In this document: positions 38,482 to 50,776 of the stretch, in pieces
Layout of the letters: each line of letters starts with the position of its first letter
Numbering within the stretch: the stretch's first letter is position 1
NCBI GenBank assembly: GCA_000467715.1
Contig: AJFK01000035.1
Location: 1 to 64,000 of the forward strand
Length of the DNA: 64,000 bases
Direction: 5' to 3'
Source of the DNA: Hysterium pulicare CBS 123377
Lineage: Eukaryota > Ascomycota > Dothideomycetes > Hysteriales > Hysteriaceae
Notes under the pieces: generated by a model
What the model saw: only the letters and a program-made list of their open reading frames with translations
What the model was told of the DNA's origin: nothing
Database searches by the model: none
Translations under genes and position numbers: made by a program

Positions 38482-40581
38482 TTATGGCATTCGATCCGCA
38501 GTAGATCTGTTCTGTGCAGCCGATGCTGCAGAATCATGAAGTAAATATGCTAAGAAAGTCGAGTCGGTACTGTTTAATGGAGTTGTTCTTGAGAGATCCA
38601 TCCTAGGGCTACGTCGTTGAGGAGGCAAAGGGGTTGGGCTGGCTGCGGGTAGCGGAGTGCTCGAAGCAACGGTCCGAAGGGAAGGTGGAAGAGCATCTCC
38701 CCAAGTTGAAGGTATGTAGGCCGCGGCGTTGTTTGGAGGCTGAGAAGACGATAGATATTGCTCAGTCACAATATCTTCCATCCGGAGGAAGGGATCATCC
38801 ATGTCGGGCAGATTCAAAGATTGTGAAGGAGGGCTTGGATCTCGTGCATTCTGAGACCCTCGGTCGAACTTGTCGGTGGAAAACCCAATGATATCTTCTT
38901 GAGAGCCAGGAGTGGTTCTTCTGGAGCCCATGAACACATCGCCTCGTAAGCTTGACGGATATTGAGCGACCATCTCCGTTTTTAATGACTTGACGTGTTG
39001 CGTATCAGAGAGGTATGTCAAATTGTAAATATCCCTGCTGGTGATAGGATGTGATGCATCGAGCAGTTGTTTTGTACGCAGACCGACGCTAGTTGCACTA
39101 AGTGCTTGATTGTTGACGTGGCAATCCCCACGGATGAGATCCATGGGCTCACCATCTGCATCTGCTACGACCACCCCGCCGCTCAGGTGATTATGGTCAG
39201 CCTCTGGTCGGATGAATGTGCCGAATGGGTCAGTTGGCGAGTCCGAGGCGCCTTCTTTCGAACGCTCCAGTTCATGTCTCCCACCCGCGAAACTATTTGA
39301 TGACAAAGGTAACTTGTCAGCAAGCTTATAGATTCGCTGAAGCTGATCCAGCATTCCCTTGGGATAATCTCCAAATTCCAGATCCTCAAGAAATAACTTG
39401 GCGTTCTCCGCGGTCCAGCTCAGAACCTGCGGCTTGTCCTCGACGAACATTTTCCACGAACCTGAGAGTCCTTGTCGCGAAAGTAAGCTCTTAATCATAA
39501 GGGAATGATTCATGTCAGCTCTTGTTTTCCGCGGCTCGGATTTGTAGTGTGTCGTCTCAATGTGCTTTGCTCTTGACATGAAACAAGCGGGGCCTTCAAA
39601 AAGAATACCACAAAAGGGACAGGCGCAAGCCGTCTTGGGGCCCGATAGAACCACAACTTGTTCTGGCTCCATGCATTGGTGATGGCCATGCGTCTTCTTG
39701 TGATGACGATCACATCCTCCCTTTGTTTTGAACTGCACTTTGCAGTGGGGACATATCCACTCTTTCTTTTGGCTGTGGTTATTCTTCTCATGATTTAGGC
39801 AATCGCCGTATCGAACAAAGTCCTGAGTACAGTACATGCACTCAAATAAACGGGGTTGGCTAGATTTGGTCGATTCAAAAGGGCTGGAAACCGCTGACTC
39901 TGTCGGCGGATCACAAGGTGTTTGCGGTATGGAAGGGCTGCTGGAGTGTTGATGGTGATGAGGTCCATGAAGGTTCTGGGAGGAATTTACTGAAGTGGGT
40001 GCCGGATCGAAAGTCGGGATCTGAACAGCAGAGAAGTTGGAGTGTAACTGGACGGAAGAGGTGGGGTCGTAAGAGAGGATGCTAGATACGACCGAGCTAC
40101 GTACTTCAGACGAAGGTCGAGACTCGTAGCCTGAATCTCTCAAGGCGTTTGACAGCTGATCCGATTGCGGTGTTTGAGAATTGTCCGGGAACTGGGCTAG
40201 CTGTGTAGACGTGCCCTCGGAATTCCCAACGATAGCTGCTCTGCATTCCAGAATATCACTCCCGCGGAATTCCTTTAAAGCCTCAAAGAAATCTAGAGCG
40301 CCTTCTTCGACGAACTTCAAGAGCAGTCTTATGTCGACATCCCGATATTGGCGAGCGATTCTGAATAGATCCTCATCTTGAGCTAGTTCATAACCTCTCA
40401 TGATCTCTGCAACTTGGTATCTATGGAAGAACTGTCGGTATCCGTGGTTCTCATAGGCTACTGCCAGAGCAGCCGCTGATTTGCCATTCCATTGACGGTT
40501 TCTTGCATCTCGTAGACCCAGGCGGTTGTTGGTCAAACCCGTAGTGGGCCAAGCAGAATGCGAGGGCAACGAGTTCTGCAT
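38482..40581 (-). CDS. C2H2 zinc-finger protein, probable transcription factor
   Basis: A single exon of 699 residues. Three C2H2-type fingers lie in the centre: Cys248-Cys251/His264-His269, Cys277-Cys280/His293-His298, and a third around Cys321-Cys324/His340-His345. The first and second are separated by the short linker SQKKEW, the third by a longer insert. The N-terminal 115 residues form a separate helical block (KSAAALAVAYENHGYRQFF to ALKEFRGSDI). Ser/Pro/Thr/Gln-rich segments flank the fingers and a block FVEDKPQVLSWTAENAKLF follows them. This layout occurs in ascomycete nuclear zinc-finger proteins of unknown target. The frame is open at the ATG with no better start upstream. Confidence 0.8.
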   Translation of the reverse strand: MQNSLPSHSAWPTTGLTNNRLGLRDARNRQWNGKSAAALAVAYENHGYRQFFHRYQVAEIMRGYELAQDEDLFRIARQYRDVDIRLLLKFVEEGALDFFEALKEFRGSDILECRAAIVGNSEGTSTQLAQFPDNSQTPQSDQLSNALRDSGYESRPSSEVRSSVVSSILSYDPTSSVQLHSNFSAVQIPTFDPAPTSVNSSQNLHGPHHHQHSSSPSIPQTPCDPPTESAVSSPFESTKSSQPRLFECMYCTQDFVRYGDCLNHEKNNHSQKKEWICPHCKVQFKTKGGCDRHHKKTHGHHQCMEPEQVVVLSGPKTACACPFCGILFEGPACFMSRAKHIETTHYKSEPRKTRADMNHSLMIKSLLSRQGLSGSWKMFVEDKPQVLSWTAENAKLFLEDLEFGDYPKGMLDQLQRIYKLADKLPLSSNSFAGGRHELERSKEGASDSPTDPFGTFIRPEADHNHLSGGVVVADADGEPMDLIRGDCHVNNQALSATSVGLRTKQLLDASHPITSRDIYNLTYLSDTQHVKSLKTEMVAQYPSSLRGDVFMGSRRTTPGSQEDIIGFSTDKFDRGSQNARDPSPPSQSLNLPDMDDPFLRMEDIVTEQYLSSSQPPNNAAAYIPSTWGDALPPSLRTVASSTPLPAASPTPLPPQRRSPRMDLSRTTPLNSTDSTFLAYLLHDSAASAAQNRSTADRMP

Positions 40582-43500
40582 CTGGTAGAGAGAGATCGCG
40601 ATTCAAATGCACAAAAGAATCTAATCGGCCCTGTCTTCCGATCAAAAATTCGTGAAGGCTCTTGAAAATTTCTGGAGTCAGGCTGATGGTCGACAAGGCT
40701 GAGTATCCTAGGTTTTCGGGAAATAATCGGACGACTGATCAGCGAGTGGCTCGAAAATGGTCCATCAACTAAACAACAATTCTGGCTCTCCAAAAAACAT
40801 TAAGGCGAAAGGAAAAGAGGATGAAAAGTGAGAGAAGGAGACGAGGAAACAAGTGACGACCTGGGTGGGCTTTGACAGGAGATGATCTCAGAAAGCTGAT
40901 GCGACGCATGCAGGGGTGCCGGCTACTGGCCAAGACGTCCTCGTGGAGGCTGTGTGATAGACCCAAAAGAGATAGTCACCTGCAGGTGCAGCAAGTTCTG
41001 CCGGCCTTTGATTGTCGTCTTTAAGCCGCATCGATTCCGGATTCTCCTTGTAACTCATTGAGATTCCTCACTCGACTTTGGACGTGGAAACTGCTATTCG
41101 TAAGGTTGGTTCATGGGTCTGAAGAGCTCCAAACCTGCATGCTAGTATTCGCATTTGATTCGCCGCCCTCGAAGCGCCAGTCAATCGTTCTTCAAGTTGC
41201 AGCACGGACCCTATCTTCTTCAACTCCCACTGTCCTGCTTCTGCTGTCCGCGACCTTCAAGATCAAGCACTTAGTAATCGAACATAACATAACATGGACT
41301 TGACGTTCAATTCGATGTTCGATGCTCGCTGGTCAACGCCTCGCGGAAGGAGGAATATAAACATGGCTGTTCGAAGCCGCAAGTAATGTCGTTGCATGTT
41401 TCCGCTACTTCACCTACGTTGCCCTCTCTGTACCGATAAATCTATCAGCGGCCTTAGAGCTTTAGCGTTTGCCTCCCATGGATTCAGGTCCAGGCAGCAT
41501 TGTTGTGATTGCCCCAGCGCTAAGGTTGCATGAACAGCTGGAAAACGAATCCGGAGCGCTGGCGAACGAGTCGGCACCGCCACAAACACCGCCACCACAA
41601 CCTCGCGATGGATGTGGATGGAAGCTGCCAGTCGACATGGCCACGTTTCAGGTTGGACTCTAGGCTATGGATACCTACGTAGTTAGTAAGCATGTTCGAC
41701 GAGCAGAAGGTTGGTCTTCTGATTCCTTTCCCCCTGATATGGTATCTCTGATCTAACAAAGTCTTGTAGGCACGTCGGTCCCAATCAGACTTTCAAAAAA
41801 AGGCAATGAATGCATTCGAGTTTGCAGGCTATTAAGGTGATTGTTGGTATGTGTATGAGAGGTTGATGGTGGTCTGGAGTGGAAATAAGATATTCCCGGT
41901 TAGGAGCACAAGGGAAGGCACGAAAATAAGTGGGGCTGGCTCCATGCGCATTTGAGGATCGTGTACTCGCACAACTATGGATTGCTTGATTATTTATTGC
42001 TCTGTTTTATTGCCTTACAAGTATAGTTCTTTTCTGGCCTTTCAAGATAAATCCTGGTTATTATGCAACTTTCCGCATCGCCTCCAGGATGGCAACTTGC
42101 TTGCAGCCTATTACCGAACCCAATCCATCTGTGTATGCTGATTGTAAAGAAGCTGGTATATGCAGACCAAACTTCTGAAAACGACAAATGACGATACTTA
42201 TTTACAGTTAAATTGCAAGGAGACATATAGAAATCACTCTTATCTTCTGTGATTTGATTTGTTCCTTATTCTCTCCCAAGCAGAAAATAACAGAAGGTGA
42301 CGCTTCCCTTACGGACTGCCCAGCGAAGGGAATAGAAGATTAAGATCATGACAACCTTGACAATTGCAGCTCTGGAACTTTACCCCGCAAAAGCCCTCCT
42401 TTTTCTCCTGGATTCCTTTGTATGCACAGCAGAGATCGACCCTATTAGGGCTCCCATTCCTCCCCAGTCAGATGTTTAGCGTTCAGGTTCATCCTCGCAT
42501 GGAGCTGGCTACAGTGCCTTTGAACCGAAGTACACCCTCAATCATCGGACCAGCAAACCCGCAATCCACAAATGTACCCCGCGATACATGTTTGAAATGC
42601 AGTTTGCTATGACCGAGGAAACCCCTCGGTGCGATGGATGTCCACATAATGCAAGCCGCTAGTGCTTCCGACGCTGTTGAATCGTTGCTTCGAAGACGCT
42701 TGGCGTCCATGCTTTACTCAAATAGGTAATTCGCCAGATCAGCTTAGTGTAGAGGGAAGGATGGTGCATCGCCGCGGGCAAGGAGCTGCGCACCAACACT
42801 TCTTCGGCCTCAAGGATTTTTGGCATTCAAGATAATCGTCTGCAGCGTTCGACCGAGACTGAAGGCTTCGGCGACTCCATATCCTGGTGTCCGGAGTGGA
42901 TTGTGGATGGAGACGGAAGACGGCGGATTGTGAGAGAGAAATCACCGTCGGTATCATTCGAAGATTCGAGAATGCATTCTATCATGAATTGTTGTGGTTT
43001 ATCCCGTTCGCAAGAAAAATCAACGGTATCTGATAAGACTGCAGCTGCAAAATCCACCGCTATCACCTGATGGAGGGGCAGTCGCCGGTCACCTCTGGAA
43101 GGATTCCATCACCGCAAGTCAGCCCACTTCGCCGTGCAAACATCGGGTCCCGTCTCCAGCCTGCCTCTCCCGCTGTGGTGAAGCTGTGGTCCGACCGTCA
43201 TCCGATGCCACCTGGGCAACCTCAACAATGACAGCCCCTCTATTACGGGCCAATGGCCAATGGAATCTCCACTGCACCAGCTGCGCAACGTGCTGGTCCC
43301 CTGACAGCCTCTCCGGAGAGCCGGCCACGCCTACTTGTCGTAGTACGGAGTGGGTCTTGCTTCGAAGCTGCCCACCTAGGAGCTCTCCATCCGCGCCGAA
43401 GACCTTGATACCTCCAGCTGTGAAGGCGGGGTTGTGAGCTCAAGATTTTGGCAGTCGCGACCGAGCTATATAAAGCGCTGTGGGTACTTGCTCTCTCATC

Positions 43501-43628
43501 ATCAATTCAACATCTTCCCTACGTCAAAGTTAAACACTACTCTCCACCTCTCTAAATCTCTCTACCTCCACCCCGCCAATCCAAACTTGAATCCCCGAAG
43601 CTTCTTCCACCTCACACCCTCTATTGCA
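40582..43628. other. 3-kb intergenic region upstream of ADH
   Basis: No supported gene was found. It is divergent between the zinc-finger gene (-) and the alcohol dehydrogenase gene (+), so it holds both promoters. A perfect 12-bp palindrome CACCTGCAGGTG lies at 40979. The open frames at 41469-41663 (Pro-rich) and 42994-43437 (GC-rich, just before the ADH TATA box) have no family motifs. Confidence 0.5.
43467..43474 (+). promoter_or_regulatory. TATA box of the ADH gene
   Basis: TATATAAA lies 162 bp upstream of the ADH start, followed by a C/T- and A-rich leader. This is the layout of strongly expressed fungal metabolic genes. Confidence 0.65.
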
Positions 43629-44789
43629 ATGCCATCTGAAATCCCGAAAGAGCAATGGGCGCAGGTCATCGAGAAGACGGGCGGCCCAGTTGAATACAAG
43701 AAGATTCCCGTTCAAAAGCCCGGCCCCGATGAGGTTCTCGTCAACATCAAGTATTCCGGTGTCTGCCACACTGACTTGCACGCCGTCAACGGTGACTGGC
43801 CGTTAGCTACCAAGCTACCGCTCGTTGGTGGCCACGAGGGAGCTGGTGTGGTTGTTGCTAAAGGAGACCTTGTTCAAGATATCGAGGTATGGTCACCTTC
43901 ACTTCCATCGATTTTCAACATCCATATCTTTCTACCCCCTGCCATAGTATCGGTGTGATTGAAGTCAGCTGATTTGTGATTGTAGATCGGCGATCACGCC
44001 GGTGTGAAATGGCTCAACGGATCCTGCCTCGCCTGCTCCTTCTGCCAGCAATCCGATGAACCTCTCTGCTCCAAAGCCCTCCTTTCTGGATACACCGTCG
44101 ATGGTACCTTCCAGCAATATTGCATCGCAAAGGCCGCTCACGTCGCTCGCATTCCTAAGGAGTGTCCCTTGGATGCCATTGCTCCTGTTCTCTGCGCTGG
44201 TATTACCGTCTACAAGGGCCTGAAAGAGTCCGGTGCACGTCCAGGTCAGACCGTCGCCGTAGTGGGTGCCGGTGGTGGTCTCGGTTCCCTCGCTCTGCAG
44301 TACGCTAAGGCTATGGGCCTCAGAACCATTGCTATTGACACCGGTGATGAGAAAAAGAAAATGTGTATCGAACAGTTGGGCGCCACAGAATTTATCGACT
44401 TCGCGACATCCAAGAACTTGGTTAAGGACGTCCAAGCCGCCACTGAGGATGGAACAGGCCCACATGCAGTTCTCCTTGTCGCTGTCAACGAAAAGCCATT
44501 CCAACAAGCTGCTGAATACGTCCGCCCAAGAGGCGCTGTCGTCTGCATTGGTCTTCCCGCTGGCGCTTACCTCAGGGCTCCTGTATTCGAGTCCGTCATC
44601 AAGATGATCCGAATCCAGGGCAGCTACGTTGGAAACAGGCAGGACAGTGCCGAGGCCATCGACTTCTACAAGCGTGGTCTCATCAAGGCCCCATACAAGG
44701 TCGTTGGACTCTCCGAGCTGCAGAGTGTCTACGACAAGATGCACAAGGGCGAGATTGCTGGACGATACGTGCTCGATACCTCCAAGTAA
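43629..44789 (+). CDS. adh1: zinc-containing alcohol dehydrogenase
   Basis: Two exons (43629-43886, 43986-44789) join in phase 0 to 353 residues. It is a medium-chain, NAD-dependent ADH that interconverts ethanol and acetaldehyde, probably in the cytosol since no mitochondrial presequence is seen. The catalytic-zinc ligands are present in GVCHTDLHA and GGHEGAGVV, and the structural-zinc lobe [15 protein letters not shown] has the standard four cysteines. The Rossmann fingerprint is [10 protein letters not shown], followed by an acidic residue (AIDTGDEKK) that favours NAD over NADP. Strong similarity in layout to yeast and fungal ADH1 makes the family certain; which paralogue it is among several fungal ADHs is less so. 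A clear TATA box precedes it. Confidence 0.95.
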
Positions 44790-45185
44790 AAGTGTTTTAT
44801 TGATGAGAACGGGTTTTCTTCATGTAATTTCAGGTTAAACTGGTATTAGGGAGATTTTCCCAGTGGATGGGATGTGCTGATATGAGCAGTATTAGTGATG
44901 GATGAGTGGAATGATGAACTAATCGCCTTTACTTGTAAATATTTCAACTTCGGCAAATGAAAGATGATCGGTCCTCAAGAATTTAAGCCCCAAAATATAC
45001 TGCGACCCAGTGTGCTGCCTCACGCGGTGGACGTGGAGCGTCATAAGTTATGCACGTGCTTTCATTATTACTAACCCTTGCATAAATTTCTCCGACATGA
45101 AGCCTCGGCTTTGGTGACTTCAACGCCAACACCTACAACGAGCAGCAATGCTCTCAAACACCAGGCAGAGCTCCAACGCGCAATC
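44790..45185. other. ADH to PEX12 intergenic region
   Basis: These 396 bp hold the ADH 3' UTR and the PEX12 promoter. No other feature was seen. Confidence 0.55.
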
Positions 45186-46672
45186 ATGGAGTTCATGTCG
45201 AGTTTACAGAATGGCCTGGACGAGCTGAAACCATCCCTCTTCGGTAAGATACCTCTCTTTGCCCTTCCAACACAGACTCCATCGCATCCAAGCCCAACAT
45301 GCGACTTACAAAACGATATGATATCTAACGCTCCATTCCCGCAGAACTCCTTTCCGAACAACAACTCTCCTCCCTCCTCCCCCCCTCCCTCCGTTACCTC
45401 CTAGCCGTCGCAACCCACCGCCACCCCCGCTACCTCCTCCGCATCCTCAACTCCTTCGACGAAGTCTACGCGCTCCTCACGCTCCTCGTAGAGCGGCACT
45501 TCCTCCGAACCTATGGCGGAGGGTTCACCGAAAATTTCTACGGCCTCAAGCGCGAGCGCGTTCTGCGTACAAAACACGGCGAAATACCACGCGCACAACT
45601 CGGAAGCCCCGCCGAAGTGCGCGAAACGCTGAAACTGCGACGAGGGGATGTATGGCGGAATCTGGCTGTGATGGTGGGGCTGCCGTATGTGAAGAGGAAG
45701 TTAGATGAGAGCTATGATGTGCATGCCGCACATGCGAATGTGTTGGGTGCGACGTATAATCGGAATCAGGATACTTTACCTGCGGGAGCTACACTACGGC
45801 AGCGATTCTGGTTCTATTATAAATGGTTTCTCAGACATGTATATCCGAGCGTGAATGCCGCGTACTATTTCAGCTTGCTGGCATTCAACCTCGCATACCT
45901 ATTCGACGGTTCGAAATACCACAGTCCGTTTCTATGGCTCATCGGGACGCGGGTACGGAGGTTAGGAGAGGCGGATTACAGGGCCATTGAACTAGCTACC
46001 TCGCCGAAACTAAGAGCAGGAGCGGCAGCCAGACCGGGTGAAGGCGGCTCGATATTCCATCCTAGAAATATGGCGAGGAGTATACCTCCGCGCCTCCTCT
46101 CCTCCCTCCGCATACTCCTCCCAGCATCCATCTTCGCGCTCAAATTCCTCGAATGGTGGCACGCGTCCGACTTCGCCCGCCAACTTTCTCGACGAGCGGC
46201 TGAGAGTATCGAGTTACCACCGCCTGTAATTTCAGGCCTAACATCTACCCGCTTTCTGAAACCGAAACCGAAGTCAGAAAATACCCTTCCTATCGACTCC
46301 GCTGAAAAGCAACTCCAACCTTCGAAGCCTACACCTCCGATCTCGAAATCTTCACTGCTCCCTATCCTTACGGTTCCGGCCCCCGGCCCTGAGACATCGC
46401 ATCTCTGTCCTATCTGCACATCTCCGATCGTCAATCCTACAGCTTCACCCTCTGGTTACGTATATTGCTACACGTGTGTCCATCGATGGGTAGAAGGCAC
46501 ACACGAACGGCAAGTCGCATTCATGGAGGGTTCGAAGACGGAAGCGGAAGAAGGCGAGTGGGATGAGGAGGGGAGTCGAGAGGGGAGGTGGGAGAGTGGG
46601 AAGGGGAGGGATGCGGTTATGGGGACCGTGGTGTTGGGTGGGACGGAGGGGTTGAGGAGGGTTGTTGTTTGA
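45186..46672 (+). CDS. pex12: peroxin PEX12, peroxisomal RING ubiquitin ligase subunit
   Basis: Two exons (45186-45243, 45345-46672) join in frame to 461 residues; the intron has a CTAAC-like branch and a GCAG acceptor. PEX12 is a membrane subunit of the PEX2-PEX10-PEX12 ligase that ubiquitinates the import receptor PEX5 for recycling. The N-terminal Pex2/Pex12 domain is evident ([43 protein letters not shown]), followed by hydrophobic segments ([32 protein letters not shown]). The C-terminal RING-like domain starts CPICTSPI at 374 and continues [12 protein letters not shown]. It keeps only part of the usual zinc ligands, as is normal for PEX12. The start was chosen because [19 protein letters not shown] is the usual first exon. 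The tail is Glu/Gly-rich. Confidence 0.92.
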
Positions 46673-46915
46673 TAATACTTGGACGAACAGATAGAATGTT
46701 TGAATATTTTACCTTTTTCTCATCTATCGAAGATGAGGTATATGTACTTGGATATGATTTAGGTCGGTTGCGAAGAGTGAAACTGGACTTGAAGGCGGTC
46801 CCGGAGGCCGAATGTGCCACGTAAACTGACAGGAAAGAAGTTGGTACGCGGAGGTCTAGACATTTGGAAGGCTATAAGTCCTCATAGTGATATAAGAACG
46901 TAAATCTATACTATC

Positions 46916-47999
46916 CTACCCACCGCCTGAATCCCCTCGCTCAGAATCCGGTAATAGCCTTGTCCTCTCATCAGGCCCATCATCCTCATCCACCATCCTA
47001 ATCCTCCCATCCACCTCCTCTCCCTCCCCATTTCCACCCCCCTTCCCCTCCTCCTTCGCCGGCCAAAAAGTAAACTTCACACTCATAACAAGCAAACACC
47101 CCTGCAACAGCCCCGTAAAAACAAACAAACTCCAAGTACTCCACCCACCGGCTCCCAACCTAGCATACAAACTCGCCGCAAAGACAAAACTGCCCGGCGT
47201 CTGTATACACATCATCGGGATACTCAGACTGCCCACATCGCGCAACTTGTAGGTCGTGTAGATCTGAGGCAGGTATTGGATTGCGGCGAGCAGGGAGCCG
47301 AAGACGCCGAGGAAGTTGGCCCACGAGCGGAGGTGGGAGGGTGCGGCGTAGATTATGGCTATGGAGGTTAGGAAGGTGGTTATGAAGAAGGTTAGGGAGA
47401 GGGTTAGGACGAGGATTGCTTCTTTGTAGGTGGGGAGGGAGGAGGTGTCGTCTGCGATTTCGGCTTGTTCGCGTTCGGAGGGGCGGGGAAAGAAGATTAG
47501 GAAGAGGAGCATGCTGTTTGCAATCATCAGCTTACTTTTGCCTCTCGTCATATCCCAGAACCTACGCTGGAGGGTTCAGAAAGTGACTCGAATGTACTCA
47601 CATGAAGAAAAAACACGTCCACTGAACTCCAATCTGCGCGATCCCCAATAGTGCAGCCGCGCACGCAAATGGGCTTATGTCCTTGCAACATCCCATATCC
47701 GCCCTGCTCTCCGGCAGCGTGAGGATGTTTGCTATGCTCGCGGTTCCGGAGACTGTGCCTAGGAGCACGAACATGGGTGACAGACCGCGGGAGGAACGCC
47801 GGCTGATTATTTTGTAGTGTTGTGGGAGGTAGGATACTAGGATGCCGAGGAGGATGAAGCTGGGTAAGATGGTTAGTATGAGCGGTTAAGATCATAGGTG
47901 TATGGAGTTTGGAGTAAATATGTACATTGAGACGCTGAAGTTGACGATGTCGGGGGATGACAGCTCGGCGCAATGGTCTTTGTAGATCGGTAGGCCCAT
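46916..47999 (-). CDS. PQ-loop repeat membrane protein
   Basis: Three exons (47999-47926, 47859-47602, 47513-46916) join in frame to 309 residues. Two PQ-loop motifs are present, SYLPQHYKII and QYLPQIYTTYKL, each at the end of a hydrophobic helix. About six or seven membrane spans can be drawn (for example FVLLGTVSGTASIANIL, LVLTLSLTFFITTFL and LFVFTGLLQGCLLVM). The tail is polar, Gly/Glu/Asp-rich and ends GDSGGG. Members of this family (cystinosin and the Ypq vacuolar amino-acid exporters) transport small molecules across vacuolar, lysosomal or other membranes. The substrate here is not known. The gene is tail-to-tail with PEX12 only 243 bp away. Confidence 0.85.
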
Positions 48000-48322
48000 A
48001 ATGTCTAGGAGCCTGACTTCAGGCGTATAGTGAAAGTAGAATTTCGTGTGCGGATCATCTAGTGATGGGATGTGGGCGTGGTGTGTTGAGCACAGAACTC
48101 ATGTTTGTATGAGAGTTGCCTTGTTTGATATGTAGTCGGGCGCTTGAGCTGCCGGGCTGTCACGAATGAAGTTTAGCGTGTAGCTACCTAGGTCGGGACC
48201 CCTTGGACGCGTTCCATGCTCCACACTCTCCACAGCCTCACACTCGTTTGCACTGCACCTACCACCTGGTTAAGTCTATCTATGTATCTCTAGACCTTCT
48301 TTAGCTGATCAATTACGTTGCT
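48000..48322. other. divergent promoter region
   Basis: These 323 bp separate the PQ-loop gene (-) and the BTB gene (+). Nothing specific was recognised. Confidence 0.5.
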
Positions 48323-49779
48323 TTGCATTTTACTCCGGGATCAGGTCTTCTTCGACATCCCATTATGAAAGACCAACCATCGACATGTTCCCCTCCCAGG
48401 ACTTTTCAGTTCTCCGTCGACATGCCACCGACCATTTCTTTACATGAATCCAGCGACCTAACGCTACTCGTTGGTCCTCGCAAACAACAGATCCAAGTGT
48501 CGACCAGTGTATTACGCCGGGCGAGCCCTGTTTGGCGCGCCATGTTCAACGAGCGGTGGCTCGAGAGCAAGGCTACGGAGATACCCCTTCCAGATGACGA
48601 TCCTGAAGCCCTGCTCGTAGTATTGCGGATTGCGCATCTTCGATTTACAGAGATCCCACAAAGGGATGGCATGACCTTGCCTCAACTTATTGAGCTTGCC
48701 ACTGCCTGCGACAAGTATGATACGGTCCATCTTGTCAGGCCTTTCCTGGACCATCACCGCTGGGTCGAGAATCTCAAATATCTTGCATTCCACCCTGGTA
48801 ATGAGGAATGGCTCTTTATTGCCTGGACTTTCGGCTATCAAGATATCTTTAAGCCTCTTGCTGAGCGCTTATTAATGAATGTCACTACCGACGAGCATGG
48901 GCAGTGCTTTTCCAGCACTGGGAGGATGTTAGACGACGATATGCCCCCTGAAATCATTGGTAAGTCTTTCAAGATTGTTGGCTTCGTGATTGCAGAGTTC
49001 ACAAATGACTGATTCTAACCATACTCTCAATTTGTGCATTTATAATATTTCCATGAAGGTATCCTCGCAACAGCGTAATCCCTATGGAGAAGTCATAGAA
49101 CTTAGCTCGCAAAGAATACTACAAAAGCCTTAGCATTAGTACTCGTGTAGATCTTCTTAAAGAGAACGGACAGCGTGGCACCCCGTAACCCTGAACCCTT
49201 CGATGCTAGTCTAGTCTCGGGTGGAACGTTACTGTTTTATTCATGACGTGTTTCCATTTGTGTAATAGACTGACAACAGTTGTAGACAACATACTTCTAG
49301 TCCGACAAGAATTGGTGACCTCAATACTCAACCACTGCTATACGACCTTTGATAACGTAGTACTCAAAGGAACATGCCGAGGCAAACCAACGTTCAAACT
49401 GGAGCCGGATGAATTATCTCAATGCCAATCGTTAATTGTTGGATCTTTGGTGCGAGGACTTCGCCAGCAAGGTCTTCTTCCAGATCGGCTTAAAGCGTCG
49501 GATTATTTCAAGAGCGTCCAGACGTTGAGTATGGGCCTTAAGCAAATGCCTATCGACACCCTGAGGTCAGCAGATTTGACGGGTCTTACGATTAGAGCGA
49601 ATTCCTCTCCCTATCATATTTACGATAAGGAGAAGATAGCCAAGGAATACTTTTTCAAACACGACGCTTGTTCAAGCACAGCAAACTTGATGATTGGTAT
49701 AGACAGAATTCTGGCCGACAAGCCGGAAGTAGTTTTACCATCACACCGTCGGCATATGGAGGAGCAAGCAAAGAAATAA
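48323..49779 (+). CDS. BTB/POZ domain protein
   Basis: The first exon (48323-48959) carries a BTB fold: DLTLLVGPRKQQIQVSTSVLRRASPVWRAMF followed by the helix pair up to LIELATACDKYD. The C-terminal part (49269 or 49286 to 49779) is helical with a Cys-containing block and ends RRHMEEQAKK. Two splice solutions both stay in frame: one 326-nt intron to 49286 (376 residues), or two introns around a 16-nt micro-exon 49059-49074 and an acceptor before 49269 (387 residues). The micro-exon version reads PPEIIGILATALTTVVDNIL, a smooth helix, and is slightly preferred. The true start could be the internal ATG at 48422, just before the BTB fold. Such BTB-only proteins are multicopy in filamentous ascomycetes, without known targets. 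Confidence 0.75.
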
Positions 49780-50554
49780 AAAACAAACCAATCTCGCAAT
49801 CGAACTTATCGGGTGCATTCTTGAAAGTGGATTGTTCAATAGCCAAAGTAGGATGCAATATACAACGATACTTTTTGTTGCAGGAATAAACTTAGGAGTC
49901 TAAGGGCTGCACTTTAGCTGAAACTTTCCTAATGGGGAACTTCACAGTGGAAATTAGAAGGTATGGTGTGATGAAGGTCTGGACAGAAAGTCCCGTTGCG
50001 CTACTCTGAATAATATATTTCTTGCGAGACAAGAAGTTCAGAATAATACGTGTCTGATGCGAACGAATTCATCAGGAAGGAGCTCTTCAATGTGTCCCAC
50101 GAATGCCTGGACCCGGAGAATGGTTCATAGTGGACATCATCGGGTTCTGGACCAATGATCTGCGATATCACTGTTCGAGATGAATGCTCTAAGCGGCCCG
50201 CACAAAGCAAATATGACAGTAAGCCATCTCGGCTGACTTGTAATTATATCTTATTATGAACGCGAGACACGAGAGCCACTCACTTGCAACACACGGACTG
50301 GCTTATCTGATGAACCCCCATTCTCTGCCCTCGAAATGTTTGCCAACATCCTTCGGCGAGCCCAGAAAACTTGAAGTTGTGGTTCGCGCCGTAGAGACAC
50401 GTGAAAGAAAGAGACCAGCGATGCGGCTTCGGCGTGGCGCAATGCAGGTCCAAGCATAGAACATTCCCAGAACCGCAGATCCGGAACGATGCGAGAGAGG
50501 CGAGATGAGAAGGCCGTGTACCCACGCGAAATAAGAAAGAACTGCAACGAGGCA

Positions 50555-50560
50555 GATAAG
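50555..50560 (+). promoter_or_regulatory. GATA-factor site 1
   Basis: AGATAAG, matching the HGATAR core of AreA/NIT2-type nitrogen regulators, about 700 bp upstream of the ammonium transporter ATG. Confidence 0.45.
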
Positions 50561-50770
50561 CTACAAAGACATTGACATTTCGGCGCGTCAGTATCAGGAT
50601 CGCGGCATGCCAAGGGGTGGGTTTGACACATGGTGATCCTGTAACAGCAGCCCGAGCGGCTGCGATCCGGGTTGTTGGAGCCGCTTGGCAGAGCCGCTAG
50701 AACTCCTGACTTCCCGTTATCTCCTTGGCAAGGGAGCGCTAAACCGAAACAGCTTCTCAACCCTATTTTC

Positions 50771-50776
50771 CTTATC
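50771..50776 (-). promoter_or_regulatory. GATA-factor site 2
   Basis: CTTATC (GATAAG on the minus strand), about 485 bp upstream of the ammonium transporter ATG. Confidence 0.45.

Noticed and set aside
41469-41663. Pro-rich 64-codon frame in the zinc-finger/ADH intergenic region
   Set aside because: Short and low-complexity, with no homology or supporting exon.
42994-43437. 147-codon plus-strand open frame just before the ADH TATA box
   Set aside because: GC-rich, no family resemblance, and an antisense frame is equally open; treated as promoter DNA.
43965-44744. 259-codon minus-strand open frame opposite ADH
   Set aside because: A shadow of the ADH coding exon; codon bias of highly expressed genes keeps the opposite strand open.
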